NCBI GenBank assembly: GCA_037355855.1
Contig: CM074764.1
Location: 310,001 to 374,000 of the forward strand
Reading direction: 5' to 3'
Source of the DNA: Pseudo-nitzschia pungens
Taxonomy: Eukaryota > Bacillariophyta > Bacillariophyceae > Bacillariales > Bacillariaceae
DNA: 64,000 bases
The position numbers and the translations under genes are program-made. The notes beneath the pieces were generated by a model that searched no databases, had not been told where the DNA came from, and saw nothing but the letters and a program-made list of their open reading frames with translations. Positions within the stretch are counted from its first letter, which is position 1. Each line of letters starts with the position of its first letter. This document shows, one piece after another, positions 1-12,200 of the stretch.

Positions 1-884
1 ATGGCGCACGAGTGCTCGGCGTTGGGGAGTCCCCTGCACACAAAGGACGCCGGGAGGGACTTGCCCTTCAATTGTCCCAGATCCAGAACGGTGACCCTGG
101 AAAAGTTTTGTGCAAGGTAGCGCTCGTAGGTTGGCCCGGTGTGGAGCTGGCTCCAGTACTCGAGATTTCCCGGCTTGGAGATCCATTCCACAATCGTCGG
201 AAAGGGCGCCCCGTGATTTAAGGAATTCGTCTTGGAGATCTCGTTGTGCAGCGAGGCGATCCAGGTGTAAAAGGGCCGGTAGTACAGGACAATCTCGACG
301 TCAAAGCGGGGTTCCAGCAACGACTGGAGTCTGGCCAGGTCCGTCCCGGGCCGGTCGAATTCCTCGGAGGTCAGCAGGACGTTCAGCCGCTTGGAATAGG
401 ACTCGTCCAAGAATCGGTAAAAATCCCGCAGCAATCCCTCCTCCTTGTCCGGCGTGCACAGGAATTCCGTTTCGGTCCGGCGGTCCTTGTTGAAGCAGGC
501 CGCCAGGTGGGCCACGTTTTTCGTGTCGTTCGGCTTGACTTCGGCGTCGATGGCCCCCGTCGTGACCCGGAGTTTCACAGAGGGCATGACGTAGTTGTCC
601 CGGGCCAGGAGATCCGAAGCTTGCTTGGTGAGGGAGTTCTGGATGATGGAGGATCCCGTCTTGTGGGGGCCGGCGTGGATGATCGCCTTGGGTTTTCCGT
701 TGTGGGGTATGTGGCTGACGATGCCAAAGAATGGGAAATCTTTGTGGAGGCGAGAGACCAATAACACGTTGCCGAGAACCACCACCACCACGAAGGCTTG
801 CAGTTTTGTGCTAAAGCGGGAGAATCGCCGCCGAGGTGTCATTTGTGGCCTTCCATTCAACCACTCTTTTGACGTTTGCACCAT
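1..884 (-). CDS. Sulfotransferase-like type II membrane protein, 5' part only
   Basis: The reading frame starts at an ATG at 884-882 on the minus strand and stays open for 294 residues to the window edge, so the C-terminus is missing. A hydrophobic segment at about residues 29-44, preceded by an Arg-rich stretch, looks like a signal anchor. At residues 70-79 the motif HAGPHKTGSS resembles the 5'-phosphosulfate (PAPS) binding loop of sulfotransferases (typically GPHKTGTT), just after the beta strand AIIHAG. Later stretches such as VEIVLYYRP fit the central sheet of this fold. Inference: a Golgi-type enzyme transferring sulfate to a carbohydrate or other lumenal acceptor. The acceptor cannot be deduced. 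No frame break is visible in this part. A glycosaminoglycan-type sulfotransferase is one possibility; a non-catalytic P-loop relative is another. Confidence 0.72.
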   Translation of the reverse strand, partial: MVQTSKEWLNGRPQMTPRRRFSRFSTKLQAFVVVVVLGNVLLVSRLHKDFPFFGIVSHIPHNGKPKAIIHAGPHKTGSSIIQNSLTKQASDLLARDNYVMPSVKLRVTTGAIDAEVKPNDTKNVAHLAACFNKDRRTETEFLCTPDKEEGLLRDFYRFLDESYSKRLNVLLTSEEFDRPGTDLARLQSLLEPRFDVEIVLYYRPFYTWIASLHNEISKTNSLNHGAPFPTIVEWISKPGNLEYWSQLHTGPTYERYLAQNFSRVTVLDLGQLKGKSLPASFVCRGLPNAEHSCA

Positions 885-3005
885 GGATTCAATGACAGTA
901 ACGATATTATAATGATAATGATACTATAACACTAATGTGTCGTGTCGTGTCGTCTCGTCTCGTCTCGTGTCGTTTTGTCAAACAAATTGGAATGTATAGC
1001 AACGGATGGCAGCAGTCGCGACAACCTCTGCTGGATGCTGATGTTCGATGAGTTATGGTTGCGAAGTAACTTACTTCGTATAACGTAATACGAAGTACAG
1101 TGAGGTTACTTTTGTTGTTTATGAAGGTGTCGTAAGATCTTACTTCGTCTATCTCGTTTGTGGTTCGAAAGGCGGGAAACAATGGAAACCGCGACGAGTA
1201 CAAAAATTTATTCCGTATTCCGTAAGGTTTACGGTAAGGCTTATGCATCTCGCAACCAAACTCGTGTTGTGACTGCGGAATCTCGAAGGATCACACGATC
1301 CAAAAGCACGTGCAACTTGCGAACCCTGTGGTCTCTAAAATACACTACGGAAACGGTACGATAATTACTGTACGAAATCGATGGAATGCTCTGATTATGG
1401 CCGCTGATTTGGTTGCGTACCGGGGTGTTGTACAGGTAAGTTACGTACGGTACGCACCGATAAAGTAACTTACTCGTAACCTAATCGTAAACAATAAACC
1501 TTACACGTACGTGTAGTCGTCGACTTCACAGGCAACCTCGAATCTCCGGAAACGTTACTACAGGATTCCTATCAGCTGTCCCCGGTTCTACATCCCCAAC
1601 TACTAATTTCTACGGAAACCTTGGGACAGCTGATAGGAATTCGGTAGTAATATCTTATTGCCTGAACTGCTGGCCCTGAATTTTCCGAACGCCGCAGCGT
1701 TGCGTTGTCATGGCCCTCCGAATTCGAAGGAATGCACTCGGTCGCTCATGAAAGTCGGGCCCTCCACTGAGGGTCATTAGGGGTGGTCACAAGTCATAGG
1801 CAACAAAGGGGTCATACCGGGACGGTTACTTGGTCCATAAGAGGTAATTAAGGTTACCGTAATTATGCACACTACTTCGTACATCACTTGAAGTAATCTT
1901 ACAAAAGTATGTTGGTATCGATCCAACATACCTTTGCACGGCGGATGCGTTGCGCAGAGTTGTGCTCTATTTTTTGCGGTCGTACCGGTAGTAACCTTAC
2001 GGTAAAGGTTCGGAATAGAAACGGGCCCAGAAAATTCTGGCGAAGTATTTTTTGGTCGCATCGAAAAATGCACATGCAGCACGACGTGTATGGTAATTAT
2101 CCTGAACAGTCCACTAAAGCCGGCACCTCCACCTACTCCGATTGTTTTTGTTTTCATTACGTAGATGTTGTAGCATACCCGTATTCCAACGAGGATGCGT
2201 TATGGAAGAACGGAGCGAACCCAACCTACAATGTGCGATACTACCTGTCTATAAGTATGTGCTGGTAAGGTAAAGATTTACTGGTCAGGTACGATTACAT
2301 CACTCCCAACTATCGAATTCCCAACATTTTGAGAACATACGACAAACGTGCTACCGGTAACCTTACCGGTACTGAATAATTACCCAATCACATACCTACC
2401 GTAATTATCGTAACTTACTGTAAGTAAATTACTAAGTACACGTATCAATTCTAGGAATTGAAGAGGCGTAAGGTTACTGTGTACGTAACTGTACTTGTCG
2501 TCGAGCAGCTTGGCCTCATTCCTTTTGTTGCGATGGTCATCACGACCCAAATTGTTGCCAACAAGAATTGCGTTGCGTTGTACTTTCGTATGATACACGA
2601 AGTTACTTCACGTAATGTTCAATCCGAAGTTACCGTAACCTTACTCGTAAACCGTGGCAGTACCGTATTGATTCATGAAACGAAGTCGACCGAACACGGA
2701 ACTAACAACAAGACATAACCGTAATCTTACCGCAACATACCGAAAGATCTTCCCGATTATCATTACTAATCAACTGATTGATTGATAGATTGATTGAACC
2801 AAAACCAACAAACAAGAGAAGCACAAACACAGCAACAGCAACAGCAACAGCAACGTTGGACATGGATGGATCGGCGGGTCCGGCTGCGGTTGTTACGGTA
2901 CTTCTTTTCGCGTGGCTCGGTGGTTGGCGTGATACAATCTAAATACAGACAAGACAGAACACAATATACTGAAACAGCAACTGCGACTGCAACTGCAACA
3001 AGACA
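885..3005. other. Intergenic stretch with repeats
   Basis: I see no supportable gene here. It holds a GTCGT/GTCTC pentamer tract just upstream of the sulfotransferase start (about 929-973), one 95-bp palindromic element (1555-1650), many short TAC/GTA-type words (AAGGTTAC, TTACCGGTA, CGAAGTA), and CAACAG repeats at about 2826-2853. The final few hundred bases are presumably promoter and 5' UTR of the channel gene at 3006. The open frames present are short, on both strands, and lack family resemblance or GC-rich codon choice. Confidence 0.6.
1555..1650. repeat. MITE-like palindromic element, copy 1
   Basis: The left arm reads TACTACAGGATTCCTATCAG then CTGTCCC, and the right arm is its near-perfect reverse complement, GGGACAGCTGATAGG ending GTAGTA. 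The loop carries CGGTTCTACATCCCCAACTA, shared with the copies at 16933 and 36914. TA occurs at both ends, which fits a TA target-site duplication of Tc1/mariner (Stowaway-like) elements. No ORF is present, so it would be non-autonomous. Confidence 0.8.
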
Positions 3006-6000
3006 ATGGCCCAGCTGAACCAGATCCTGTGGTCCAACATCACCTGGGGATTCTGTGGCATTTGTTTCCTCCTCCTGTTTGGACTCGCCATCAAGTTCGA
3101 ATGGAACTCCCAGCTGACCCCCAAGGCCTGGAACCGGCCCCGCAACGTCCTCAAAAATGTATTGAAACAGCACAAGTTTCTGGGCTGCATCAATTTCTAT
3201 CCCTTCACGTGGTGGCTCTGGGCCTCCAAGCTCACGCACGAAAAGGGCATGGAGGGCATTCCCGGCACCGGCACCCGGGACGACGGCTGGACCGGTCCGA
3301 CCCTCAAGATGACGCTGGACTGGTGTCATACTCCTGAAATATCACAAGATGCTGTCCAAGATTGGCCTCTTGGCGACGGTCCTCTGCTGCGGGGTTTTGC
3401 TGCCGGTCTACACCTCGAGCGTCTGCGATCCGACCGTGGTGGGGGAGCGGGAGTGCCGGAGGCTGGCCAGTCTGACGGATTTCGAGAATCTGACCATTTC
3501 GCACGTTCCGGAGGTCCGCCGGGAGGACGACGAAAATCAGTTCTTGTACGACGGCAGCAGCAACAGCAGCAACCACGACGACGGATTCGACACGAGGGTA
3601 GTTAGAATGTGGGGAAACGACAAGAAGCAAGTGTGGGACGAGGACGACGATGAGGATGAGGATGAGGTCGATTACGAGGACGAGGACGAGGACGAGGTCA
3701 ATTTGGAGGATGAGGACGAGGACGAGGACACAATAGCATCCTCGGAGGAACAGGACGAGGAGATGGAAAAACACAAGAATTCTTCGGACGACGAAACCGG
3801 CACGTCGTGGTATCTGGGATCCTGGTTCCCGCCGCGACAAGAGGCACCCAGCAATTATACGCCCGAGCCAGCGACCAGTGCCAAGGGGAATGGCAGAGGG
3901 AATTCCTATGACCATTCGAACTCCGATTCCGATGCGCATTCGAACCGCAACGGGAACGGGAACCGCAACAACAAGCCGAAGCTCATCGACGAGGCGGGAA
4001 ACATTATCATTCCACCGGCGCCGGTGGCGACGGTACACACCGCCAGCTCCAAGTGGGTGCCGGGAATTTCCTGGAGGCACATGACGACGGCCCTGTGCTC
4101 CGTCCTGATCTACATCTACACGTGTTGTAAGTATTGGCTCTTGCGTTTGCGGAATTCGGGTGCAGTTGAATCGGTCGATTCCTTTCCAATCGTCCAATGA
4201 GAAGAAAAAAAAAAAGAGATGTCTAGCTGCTGTATTCCATTCGATTTTGTTCTTTTCGTTCCGACATTGTGTGTTTCGTTTCGTGTTCTGATGGATTTGG
4301 TTCTCTTGCTTCCCTGCCTCTGCCGACGACTGATTTCGTAACCGCAATGCTTTGTATCGCTGTCGTCAATTCGTTGCCAAATTGCGTGCAAAATCATCAT
4401 CAATGAAAAATTCATAATCATCGAAACGCGACAACCCAACACTCCAAAAATTCAAAATGAATGTGCAATGCAATACAATGCAATTAACAATGCAATGCAA
4501 CACAATGCAATGCAACACAACAATACTCTGCTTTGCATTCGGCAACGCAACAACACACTTCCTGCTCAACGACACGTGACAAAATCATCATTGCGACACG
4601 ACACGACACCACAAAACATTACACCACAACATCATCATCCGTCAGACCTGCTGTGGCACGAATGGATCGACAATCTGGCACTCCGCAAGGAACACTTCTT
4701 GGAGTCGGACCACTACCCCAAGCGCATGCAGGAACTGGACGCCATTGCCAACCTCCAGACCAAGCCGGAGGATCCCGTCATTGCCAAGCGGCCTCCCTTT
4801 GTCCCGCACCCGGAGATGCGGGAGGTCCCGCCCAGCGTCGGCCTCTATTCGGTGTTGTACCAGCTCCCCAAGACGCTGGTCACCTTTGACACGGACGGGG
4901 CCACACAGGTCGACCGGCAGCTGGTGGCGACCGCCAATTACTTTCACGAATCGGTTCCGGCCCGGCCCGGATTCACCTCGAGTGTCGTCGCGGCGACGCT
5001 CATTCCCGATGCGGCGCGGGTGGCCAGGTGCTGGACCATCTGGTACCGGCTGGAGAGCAAGGTCCGGATGGTCCGGTACGTGCGCAAGATTGCCAGGGGC
5101 AAGCAGCAGGGCCTCCACAAGCAGCACCACCAGGTGTACGAACACATTTCCCAGGCCCTCAAGAATTCCAACCACGCCATGAAGACGGTCGCGCAGCGGG
5201 CCTATCGGCGGGTCTCGCGGACCGCGTCGGAGGCCCTGCAGCTGCCGGGGGGAGGTGGAGGAGGAGGAATCGCCTGGTGTGGTTGTGGTGGATGGTAAGC
5301 CATCGGATGCTGCCAACGAAGACGGACTGGAACTGACGAGTCTGGCGACCAGCAGTGCCGCGAGCTGGTTGGAGGAGCAAGCGCCCCTCGTGAAGAATTT
5401 TCCCGGGGACGACTCGTCGTGCGAGGGTTCGGACAATCACGAGGGCGAGAACAACAGCGACACCGAAAACAACGAGACCGAGGACGACGGAGGGTTTTGG
5501 CAGAATTTCTTTGGAGGATCGCCCCCGAAACAACCAAAACATCGCCCGAATATATTCAAGGACAAGAACAGCGACGATGGCAACGACAGCCTGGACGGAT
5601 TGGCAATGCCCGCGGATTTTGAAGAGGGGAGCTTTGTCGGCGGCGGAGGGGATTCCGTCGTCGGAGACATCGAGCTGCAGCGATCCTCCTCGAGCCTCGG
5701 ACAGAACAATGGCAATCCTTCCTTCCGGGACGGCGGCAGCAGCAAGGGCAAGAGCGGCAAGTTTTGCGGGGCCCTCACCCACGGATTCAAGTACGAAAAC
5801 TACGACGTCAAGCAGTACGCCACCACCATTTCTCACGCCGAGGAAACCGAGCTCATCGATATCGTCGACGGCCTCGGCATCGAGGAACTCTCCGTCTTTG
5901 CCCGCGAGTATTCCCAGTCCTCGTCGAGCCCGTGTCCCCACGGGTGCTTTCCAAACTCTCTCAAGTTCTTGGAGCTCGACGAGCTCCAGGAACTGGAGGA

Positions 6001-8887
6001 GGAACTGTGGGAAGCCATCAAGGTGCTCAACGAGGAGCTGCTGGAGGCCCGGGAGAACGTGATCAAGCTGGACGACGATTTCGAGGTCGAGCCGACCATT
6101 GATCTCGACGGCGGCTACCGACACACCGGAAACCAATAACAACGGGGACGTGGTCGTCGTCGATCTCGAACTGGGCAACGGCAGCGGAAGCAGCCCCAAG
6201 GCACCCCGGGAATCCAGCCTTCGCAGCAATCGCAAGAAAGAGGACTAGCAGCAAAAATGATGGAGAAATTCTCATTGAGAGTCCCCGATCCCAGGTATCT
6301 TTTTCGGGACTGTGCAAGCTTCGAAACCGCGGAACCCACCACCAGCAATGGGAAAAAGTTCCCAGCAACGACGACAACGATAACAACAGCGTCGAACACG
6401 ACAACAGCAACCACAACAGCAATCAATGGCGCCGCCGGCGCTGCTGCTCCGAGCGTCCCTACGCTCGCCAAGCGCATGGCAATTGCCCTCCCCCCAACGT
6501 TTCGCAGCAAGCTCCCGACGCTGTGCTGCGGAGGAAAATACAATCCGATCTTTCAGGAAACCATCAACAATTTGCCGAAATACTATGGACAAGTCAAGGG
6601 GGCCGGGAGGGCCTTTGTCAATGCCCTCGACCATCCGGCGTACGCGGTGGTTACCTTTTCGTCCCGCCAGGCGGCCATCGAGGCCCGGCAGTTTCTCTCG
6701 GACCACGACGCGAACAAGAACAACACCAATCTGTGGCAGCGGATCGACGAGATTCCGATTCCTCCCCTCGCCGATGCCCCGCCGCGAAAACCATGCTTCT
6801 GCCGGGGATGCTGGTGCGTCTGTTTGTGTTGGAACACATTGCATTGACTTGATGCCTGCATGGAATTTTGATGTATTGTCTTGCTCGCAACCGCAGTTGC
6901 TCACAAGTTTTCGTTTTCGTTTCCAACTCATGTTGTTCTCTGATGCAGCCGACCAGTCACACTTACGATCAACGTACGTGAAACTCGCCTCATTCACCCA
7001 CAAAGGCGTTTCCATCGTTCCGCATTTGGTGCACCATGCATCGATTCTCACGTTTTCTTTTGCTTGTTTCTTGTTCGTTGTTTTCAAAACTATTTCATAG
7101 TACAAGGAAAAGACGTGCCGGCGATGGAGGTAAGGCACTCATAAATAATGGAATTCCGCGAGAAATCAAAATCAAAACCGATCTTCGGAGATGTGTGCTG
7201 TCATCGTTTTCATCAGCTCGCTTACTAGATTATTTTCGTCACGTTTGCCCAATTTTCCTGTTCCAGTGTCTACATCTTCATGCTATTCTTTTGCTGTTTT
7301 TACACAATACCGCTTTCGTAAGTCGACTCAATGCTTTTGGAAGTCGTGAATAATTGAGTCCAAAATCGCTCACAAAACTTTCGATCAACCCGTGTGGTCA
7401 TTACAGATTCATATCCTTGGTGTTGAACCCGAGATGGCTGGGGCAGTTTTTCCCAAACGTCAAGTCGCTGCACGATCCCAACAATATTTTGTACAGGGCA
7501 CTGGCGGGTCCGGCCTCGGGGTTGGCCACGACCCTGTTCATGGCGCTGCTTCCGCAGATTTTCAAATCCATTGCCTTTTACGAAGGAACATCGAGCAGTC
7601 TGGAAATGGCGGAACGAAAGGCGCTCATTTTGATGTGGTATTTCATGCTCGTCACGGCGTTTTTTGGCCAGTACCTCGCCACCATGCTCATCCAATGGTG
7701 GCATTACCACGGTACGTTTTCGTTGAGTTTTCATGGTTCAAGTGGAATGATCAAATTCCAGAAAGGGTGTGACATCATTTTGTGTTATCTAATTCGTCAA
7801 CTCTGGTACCGTATCCACACAGCCGGCGTAACACATATTACGCAGAGTCTCTGGTCCACCGTAAACACGGTCGCTACACTGATTCCCTCTGCCATTGCCC
7901 CTCAATGGCTGAATTGGATCATCATCCGTTACGGTTTCATTTGGCCCGGAGGTTATTTTTTTCAAATGAACACATTTCTCACAAAAATATCCGGAATGAC
8001 ATGTATCAATCGAGTCGTAAGAGGAGGGTAAGTTCTAGCACTACGAACTGACAGAGTGAAATTATCTTGCCAATGGTGGACGGTATCTCTCATACGAAAT
8101 GTTCCAAAACCCTTGTCTTGTCTCGAACACACAGAGGCGCCGGAGGTCCGACTCCCTTTCGTATATACGTGGATTCTGGAATTGTGTTGTTGTGCATCGT
8201 GGGCTTGTCGCCCATGGTGCCAATCGTTGCCCCCATAGCAACAATCTATTTCATGGTAGTCCAGCCAATGCTCCGATGGCTTCTTATCTTTGTGTACAGA
8301 CCAAGATACGATACCGGTGGAGAAAGATGGCCGCTCTGCCATCAAATCATCATTTCTTCTCTCATCATGGCACAGGTACGACTCCCTGTCATGGATTTCT
8401 TCCCGTTGTTTTCACTTACCAAGAGAGATTCTCAACCGTTTTTGCTTTTGTTGTTGCTATTCCGGACCTGCAGATACTTACGTCGGTAACATTGGCATTG
8501 AAGGGATCATTGGGAGGTGCGATCCTGATTGGATGCTGTACGTTCCCCACGTTCATGTTTGGGTTGTGGACCGAAGAACGATTTCTTCGTCCGTACAAGG
8601 ACACGGCTCTGCTTCAGACGAGCCGACTGGACGGAGGACAAGACTCGTACAACGAAAACCAACGCGAAGAATTCCGTCGATGGCTCGTGGATTGCCACAA
8701 GGCGTCTTACGTCCCGACGTGCCTGCTCGGCAGCAAGGAGAACCTCCTGACCGTAGAACCAGCCGTTGTAATACCAAAGGTAAAGAGGGAGGAAGAGAAG
8801 GTCCTAACCTCAAATTCCGCGCATTCCACGGGACCAAAGCGGAGGCGGAAACAGAAGGGGGGCATTTACGATAGAAAATACCAATAG
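3006..8887 (+). CDS. OSCA/CSC1-type (TMEM63, DUF221) hyperosmolality/mechano-gated cation channel
   Basis: Exons read as 3006-4126, 4646-6813, 6949-6973, 7101-7129, 7267-7317, 7407-7711, 7823-8027, 8135-8375 and 8474-8887, all with GT-AG borders and compatible phase. The protein is about 1517 residues, near twice the family norm. An N-terminal TM segment (about residues 15-32) is followed by IPGTGTRDDGWTGPTLKMTL, then TM1 and TM2 flank a very long acidic Asp/Glu loop coded near 3640-3760. The cytosolic RRM-like part includes AYAVVTFSSRQAAIEA and ends with IPIPPLAD. The C-terminal RSN1_7TM region shows VYRPRYDTGGERW and several TM helices. Family knowledge: these are stress-gated Ca2+-permeable channels. 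Five one-base insertions break the frame (near 3324, 5247-5252, 6129, 6240 and 6430); removing them gives a length divisible by three. A pseudogene is possible but unlikely given clean splice sites and conserved exons. Confidence 0.88.
4127..4645 (+). other. Intron 1 of the OSCA-like gene, with CAATG repeats
   Basis: Donor GTAAGT follows T at 4126 and acceptor CAG ends at 4645. Joining gives TAC (Tyr) and continues TM2 as YLLWHEW, which fixes the border. The intron carries a degenerate CAATG/CAACA pentamer tract at about 4462-4530 and CGACA repeats near 4590. Confidence 0.85.
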
Positions 8888-9246
8888 GACGATTTGATAG
8901 ATCATCTTTTTCCTGGCAAATCTGTAACATCAACCGGAAAAAAGTGTGAATGCATCTTCTAGTTTAATTCTCAAGCGTATTTTACCATCGACAACAGAAA
9001 AACTGTAGACTAAACGATAATGAGCGTCCAAGGAATCATAAAATTTACGCAATGAAAAAGGAATGGTCGATGCGCAACGGTGCAGTCATGGGTTTCCTTC
9101 CATTCGTCTTTATTTTTTTCGGAAACACGAACCATTGGACCGTTTGGAAGAACGCGAAACAATAGTGGATCTGGAGGCATCCATTCCGAGTGTCGGTGGA
9201 ACGAAACGATCCAAGCCCATTCTACATCATTCCCATCCGCCACCGA
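8888..9246. other. Convergent intergenic gap
   Basis: This 359-base gap separates the 3' ends of the channel gene (+) and the triple-kinase gene (-). It must hold both 3' UTRs. No gene or strong repeat is seen. Confidence 0.6.
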
Positions 9247-12200
9247 TTACTTCCATTTGTCGTTTTGCGCCGTCTTGGTTCTCCTCCCATCGGAGGTCTT
9301 TTTCTTGCCACGTTTTCGTCGCTCCTTGTCGGGTGTGTTTCGGATCAGGTCCGAGTCCAGGGCCTCTTGCGCCGTGATCCGGTGGCTGATGTCGACGGTG
9401 AGCATCTGGGCAATCAGGTCCTTGGTGTCGTCGGAAACGTGCGACCAATACTTTCGGTGGAACTTGTATTCCCCGTACCGGATTCTCTCGAGGCATTCCT
9501 CCCCCTCGCCGCGGAAGGGCCGGTATCCTCCCAGCAAGATGTAGAGGACGACTCCAAGACTCCACATGTCGCACTCCACGTCGTACTGCGGGCTGTGCTC
9601 GATGATTTCGGGCGCCACAAAGCCCTCCGTACCGCACACGGTGGTCAGAGAATTGGGCTGTAACACCATCTTGGCATGGCCAAAGTCGGACAGCTTGACT
9701 TCCGTGTCGCTGCCCCCCACCAGGAGCATGTTCTCCGGCTTGAGATCCCGAATGGCGATGCGGTTGTAGTGGCAGTATTCCACGGCGGTTATGAGCCGCT
9801 TCGCGACGATAAGGCCCTTGGTCTCCTCGTAAAAATGCTTCTCGATGATCTTGTCGATCAGGTACCCACCGGACATCATCTCCATTACCATGTAGGTAAA
9901 ATCCGTCTCGTCAAAGACCTCCCGCAGCTGCACGATGCACCCGCAATCGGAAACCTTCTGGAGGCACATAATCTCGCTCTGCAGCGCCACGGCGTCCTCC
10001 TCCCATAGCTCGACGCGGGGAATCCGCTTGACGGCATAGGTATCCCCGTCGTCCATGTGGATGGCCTCGTGGATGACCGAGAAGGTTCCGACCCCGATCT
10101 GGCGGCCCCAGTCGTAGCAGTCCTCAAAGTCGTACTCGGCGGCCTCCTCGACACCGAGCGTGTCGGAGGCGGTCTGGTCCTTGGAAGTAGCTCCGCCGAC
10201 CATGGGTCCCAGCGAAAGGAACTTGTTGGTCTTGATGAGGGCCTGCAGAGCCTTTTTGCCGGCAATCGATTGTTTGCTGCGGACCTTCTTTTCGGCGTCG
10301 GCTTCGAGTGCCGCCGCCTGTTCCTCGAGTCGGTGTTGCTGTTCCTCCATTTGCTCCTGGGCGCCACCCAGGTCCTTGGAGGCCAGTTCCTCGGGAGACA
10401 ATCCCATCCACTCGCAGCTGAGCGCGTCGATGGCCGACAATCGGTTCTTGGGTTCGACCTGCAGCATGTTGTGGATCATGTCCTTGGCCGACTCGGAGAT
10501 TTCCGACCAGTACTTGTCGTGGAACTCGTAATCACCGCGGATGATAAACTGGGCCAGCTCGTCGGGTTCTCCCTCGAAGGGTGCGTATCCGCCGAGCAGA
10601 ATGTAGGTGACGACGCCGACGGACCACATGTCGCACCGCTCGTCGTATCCAATGACCTGAAAGTCGAGAATCTCCGGTGCGACGTATTGGGCGGTCCCGC
10701 AGAGCGTGCTCAGACCCAGGTCGCCGACGACGCGCTTGGCAAAGCCGAAATCGGCCAGCTTGATGCTGGTGTCGTCGTCGGCCTCCTGCAAACATGGCAG
10801 AACAAAATAAAACGCAAAAGTCAATGAAGAGAACAAACGATAACAACAGCAATAGTGATAATGGACAGAACCATGGATGCGTTAGGAAAAACGAAGAAAT
10901 GGTTCTGCGGTCTGCGTTCTGCGCTCCGCGCTCCAAAGAAATACAAACCAACCACAAACAAATGCCACAACACTACTTCCACTACTACTACTGCTGCTAC
11001 CACTTCTACTCACCACCATGAGCAGATTCTCTGGCTTGATGTCTCGGTGGGCCACCTTTTTTTGGTGGCAGTACAAAACCGCCTCAAAGAGGATCTTGCA
11101 GACCCCCCGGGCCTCCCGCTCGGTGTAGACCTCCTTGTCGCAGATCCGCGACAACAAATCCCCTCCCTTCATTTCCTCCATGATCATGAAGCAGTGATCG
11201 CCCTCGTAAAAAACGTCAAAGAGCCGAATGATGTGGGCGCCTCCCCGCAGCAGCTTGAGTGCGGCAATCTCGTCCTTGAGGGTCGACTCGCCGCCGGATT
11301 CCATCTTGGATATGATGACCTCCTTGACGGCGTAGACCTTTTCGGTGACCTTGTGGTGGCACCGGATACACAAAGGCGTACCCGCCCTCCCCGAGCTCCT
11401 CGCCGATCTCGTAGAAATCCTCGAACGGCTTGCCGGTGAGGCTGTCCTCGACAAAGTCCCCGGCCTTTCCCGTTCGCTTGGGTTTTTGGCTCTCGGCGAA
11501 GCTTATTGGCGAGGTTCTCCTCCTTGCGCTTCTCGATGTACTCCTTGAAGTCGTTGTTGAGCTTGTTGACGCGGTTGGCCGAGATGATGGTGTTGATGAC
11601 CGTTTTGAGCTTGCGCTTTCCCTCGAGGAGGTTGGCAATGTTCTTGATGCTCTTTTGGCGCTCCTCGAAGGCGTCGTCGCCGTGCTCGATCCAGTGGCTC
11701 TGCAGCGCCTTGGAGGCCGAGATGCGCCGGCGGGGAGAGAGCGTCAGCATTTTCGTGACCAAGTCCTTGGCGGACTGGCTGACGGAATTCCAGAACTCCG
11801 GTCGAAACTCAAAGCGTCCCGCCAGCGTCAGATCAAACAAGACCTCGTCGTCCTCGTCTTCGAAGGGCAGGTACCCTCCCAGCAACAAAAACAGCAGGCA
11901 ACCGACGCTCCAGACATCGCACTTGACGTCGTAGGCCGGAAACTGCTCGAGCATCTCGGGGCTGAGGTATCCCGGAGTGCCGCAGAGCGTCCGGCACTCG
12001 TTGCGGCGGCGGACCTTCCGGGCAAAGGAAAAATCTGCGAGCTTGACCGAGTTTAGGTCCTTGTGGTACGGATCCGACAGCAACAGGTTTTCCGGTTTGA
12101 TGTCCCGGTGGGCGACCCGGTTGTCGTGCAGATACGCCAAGCGCCCTCAGCACGCACCGAACGACCGACCGGGCCTCCTTTTCGGTAAAGGTCTGCTTCT

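Noticed and set aside
6257..6430. Frame 2 reading (MMEKFSLRVPD...) as the coding frame of the OSCA linker, needing a one-base deletion
   Set aside because: Frame 1 there has AAC/GAC/AGC/CAC codons typical of the gene, while frame 2 uses many ACA/GCA codons; two insertions fit better than one deletion.
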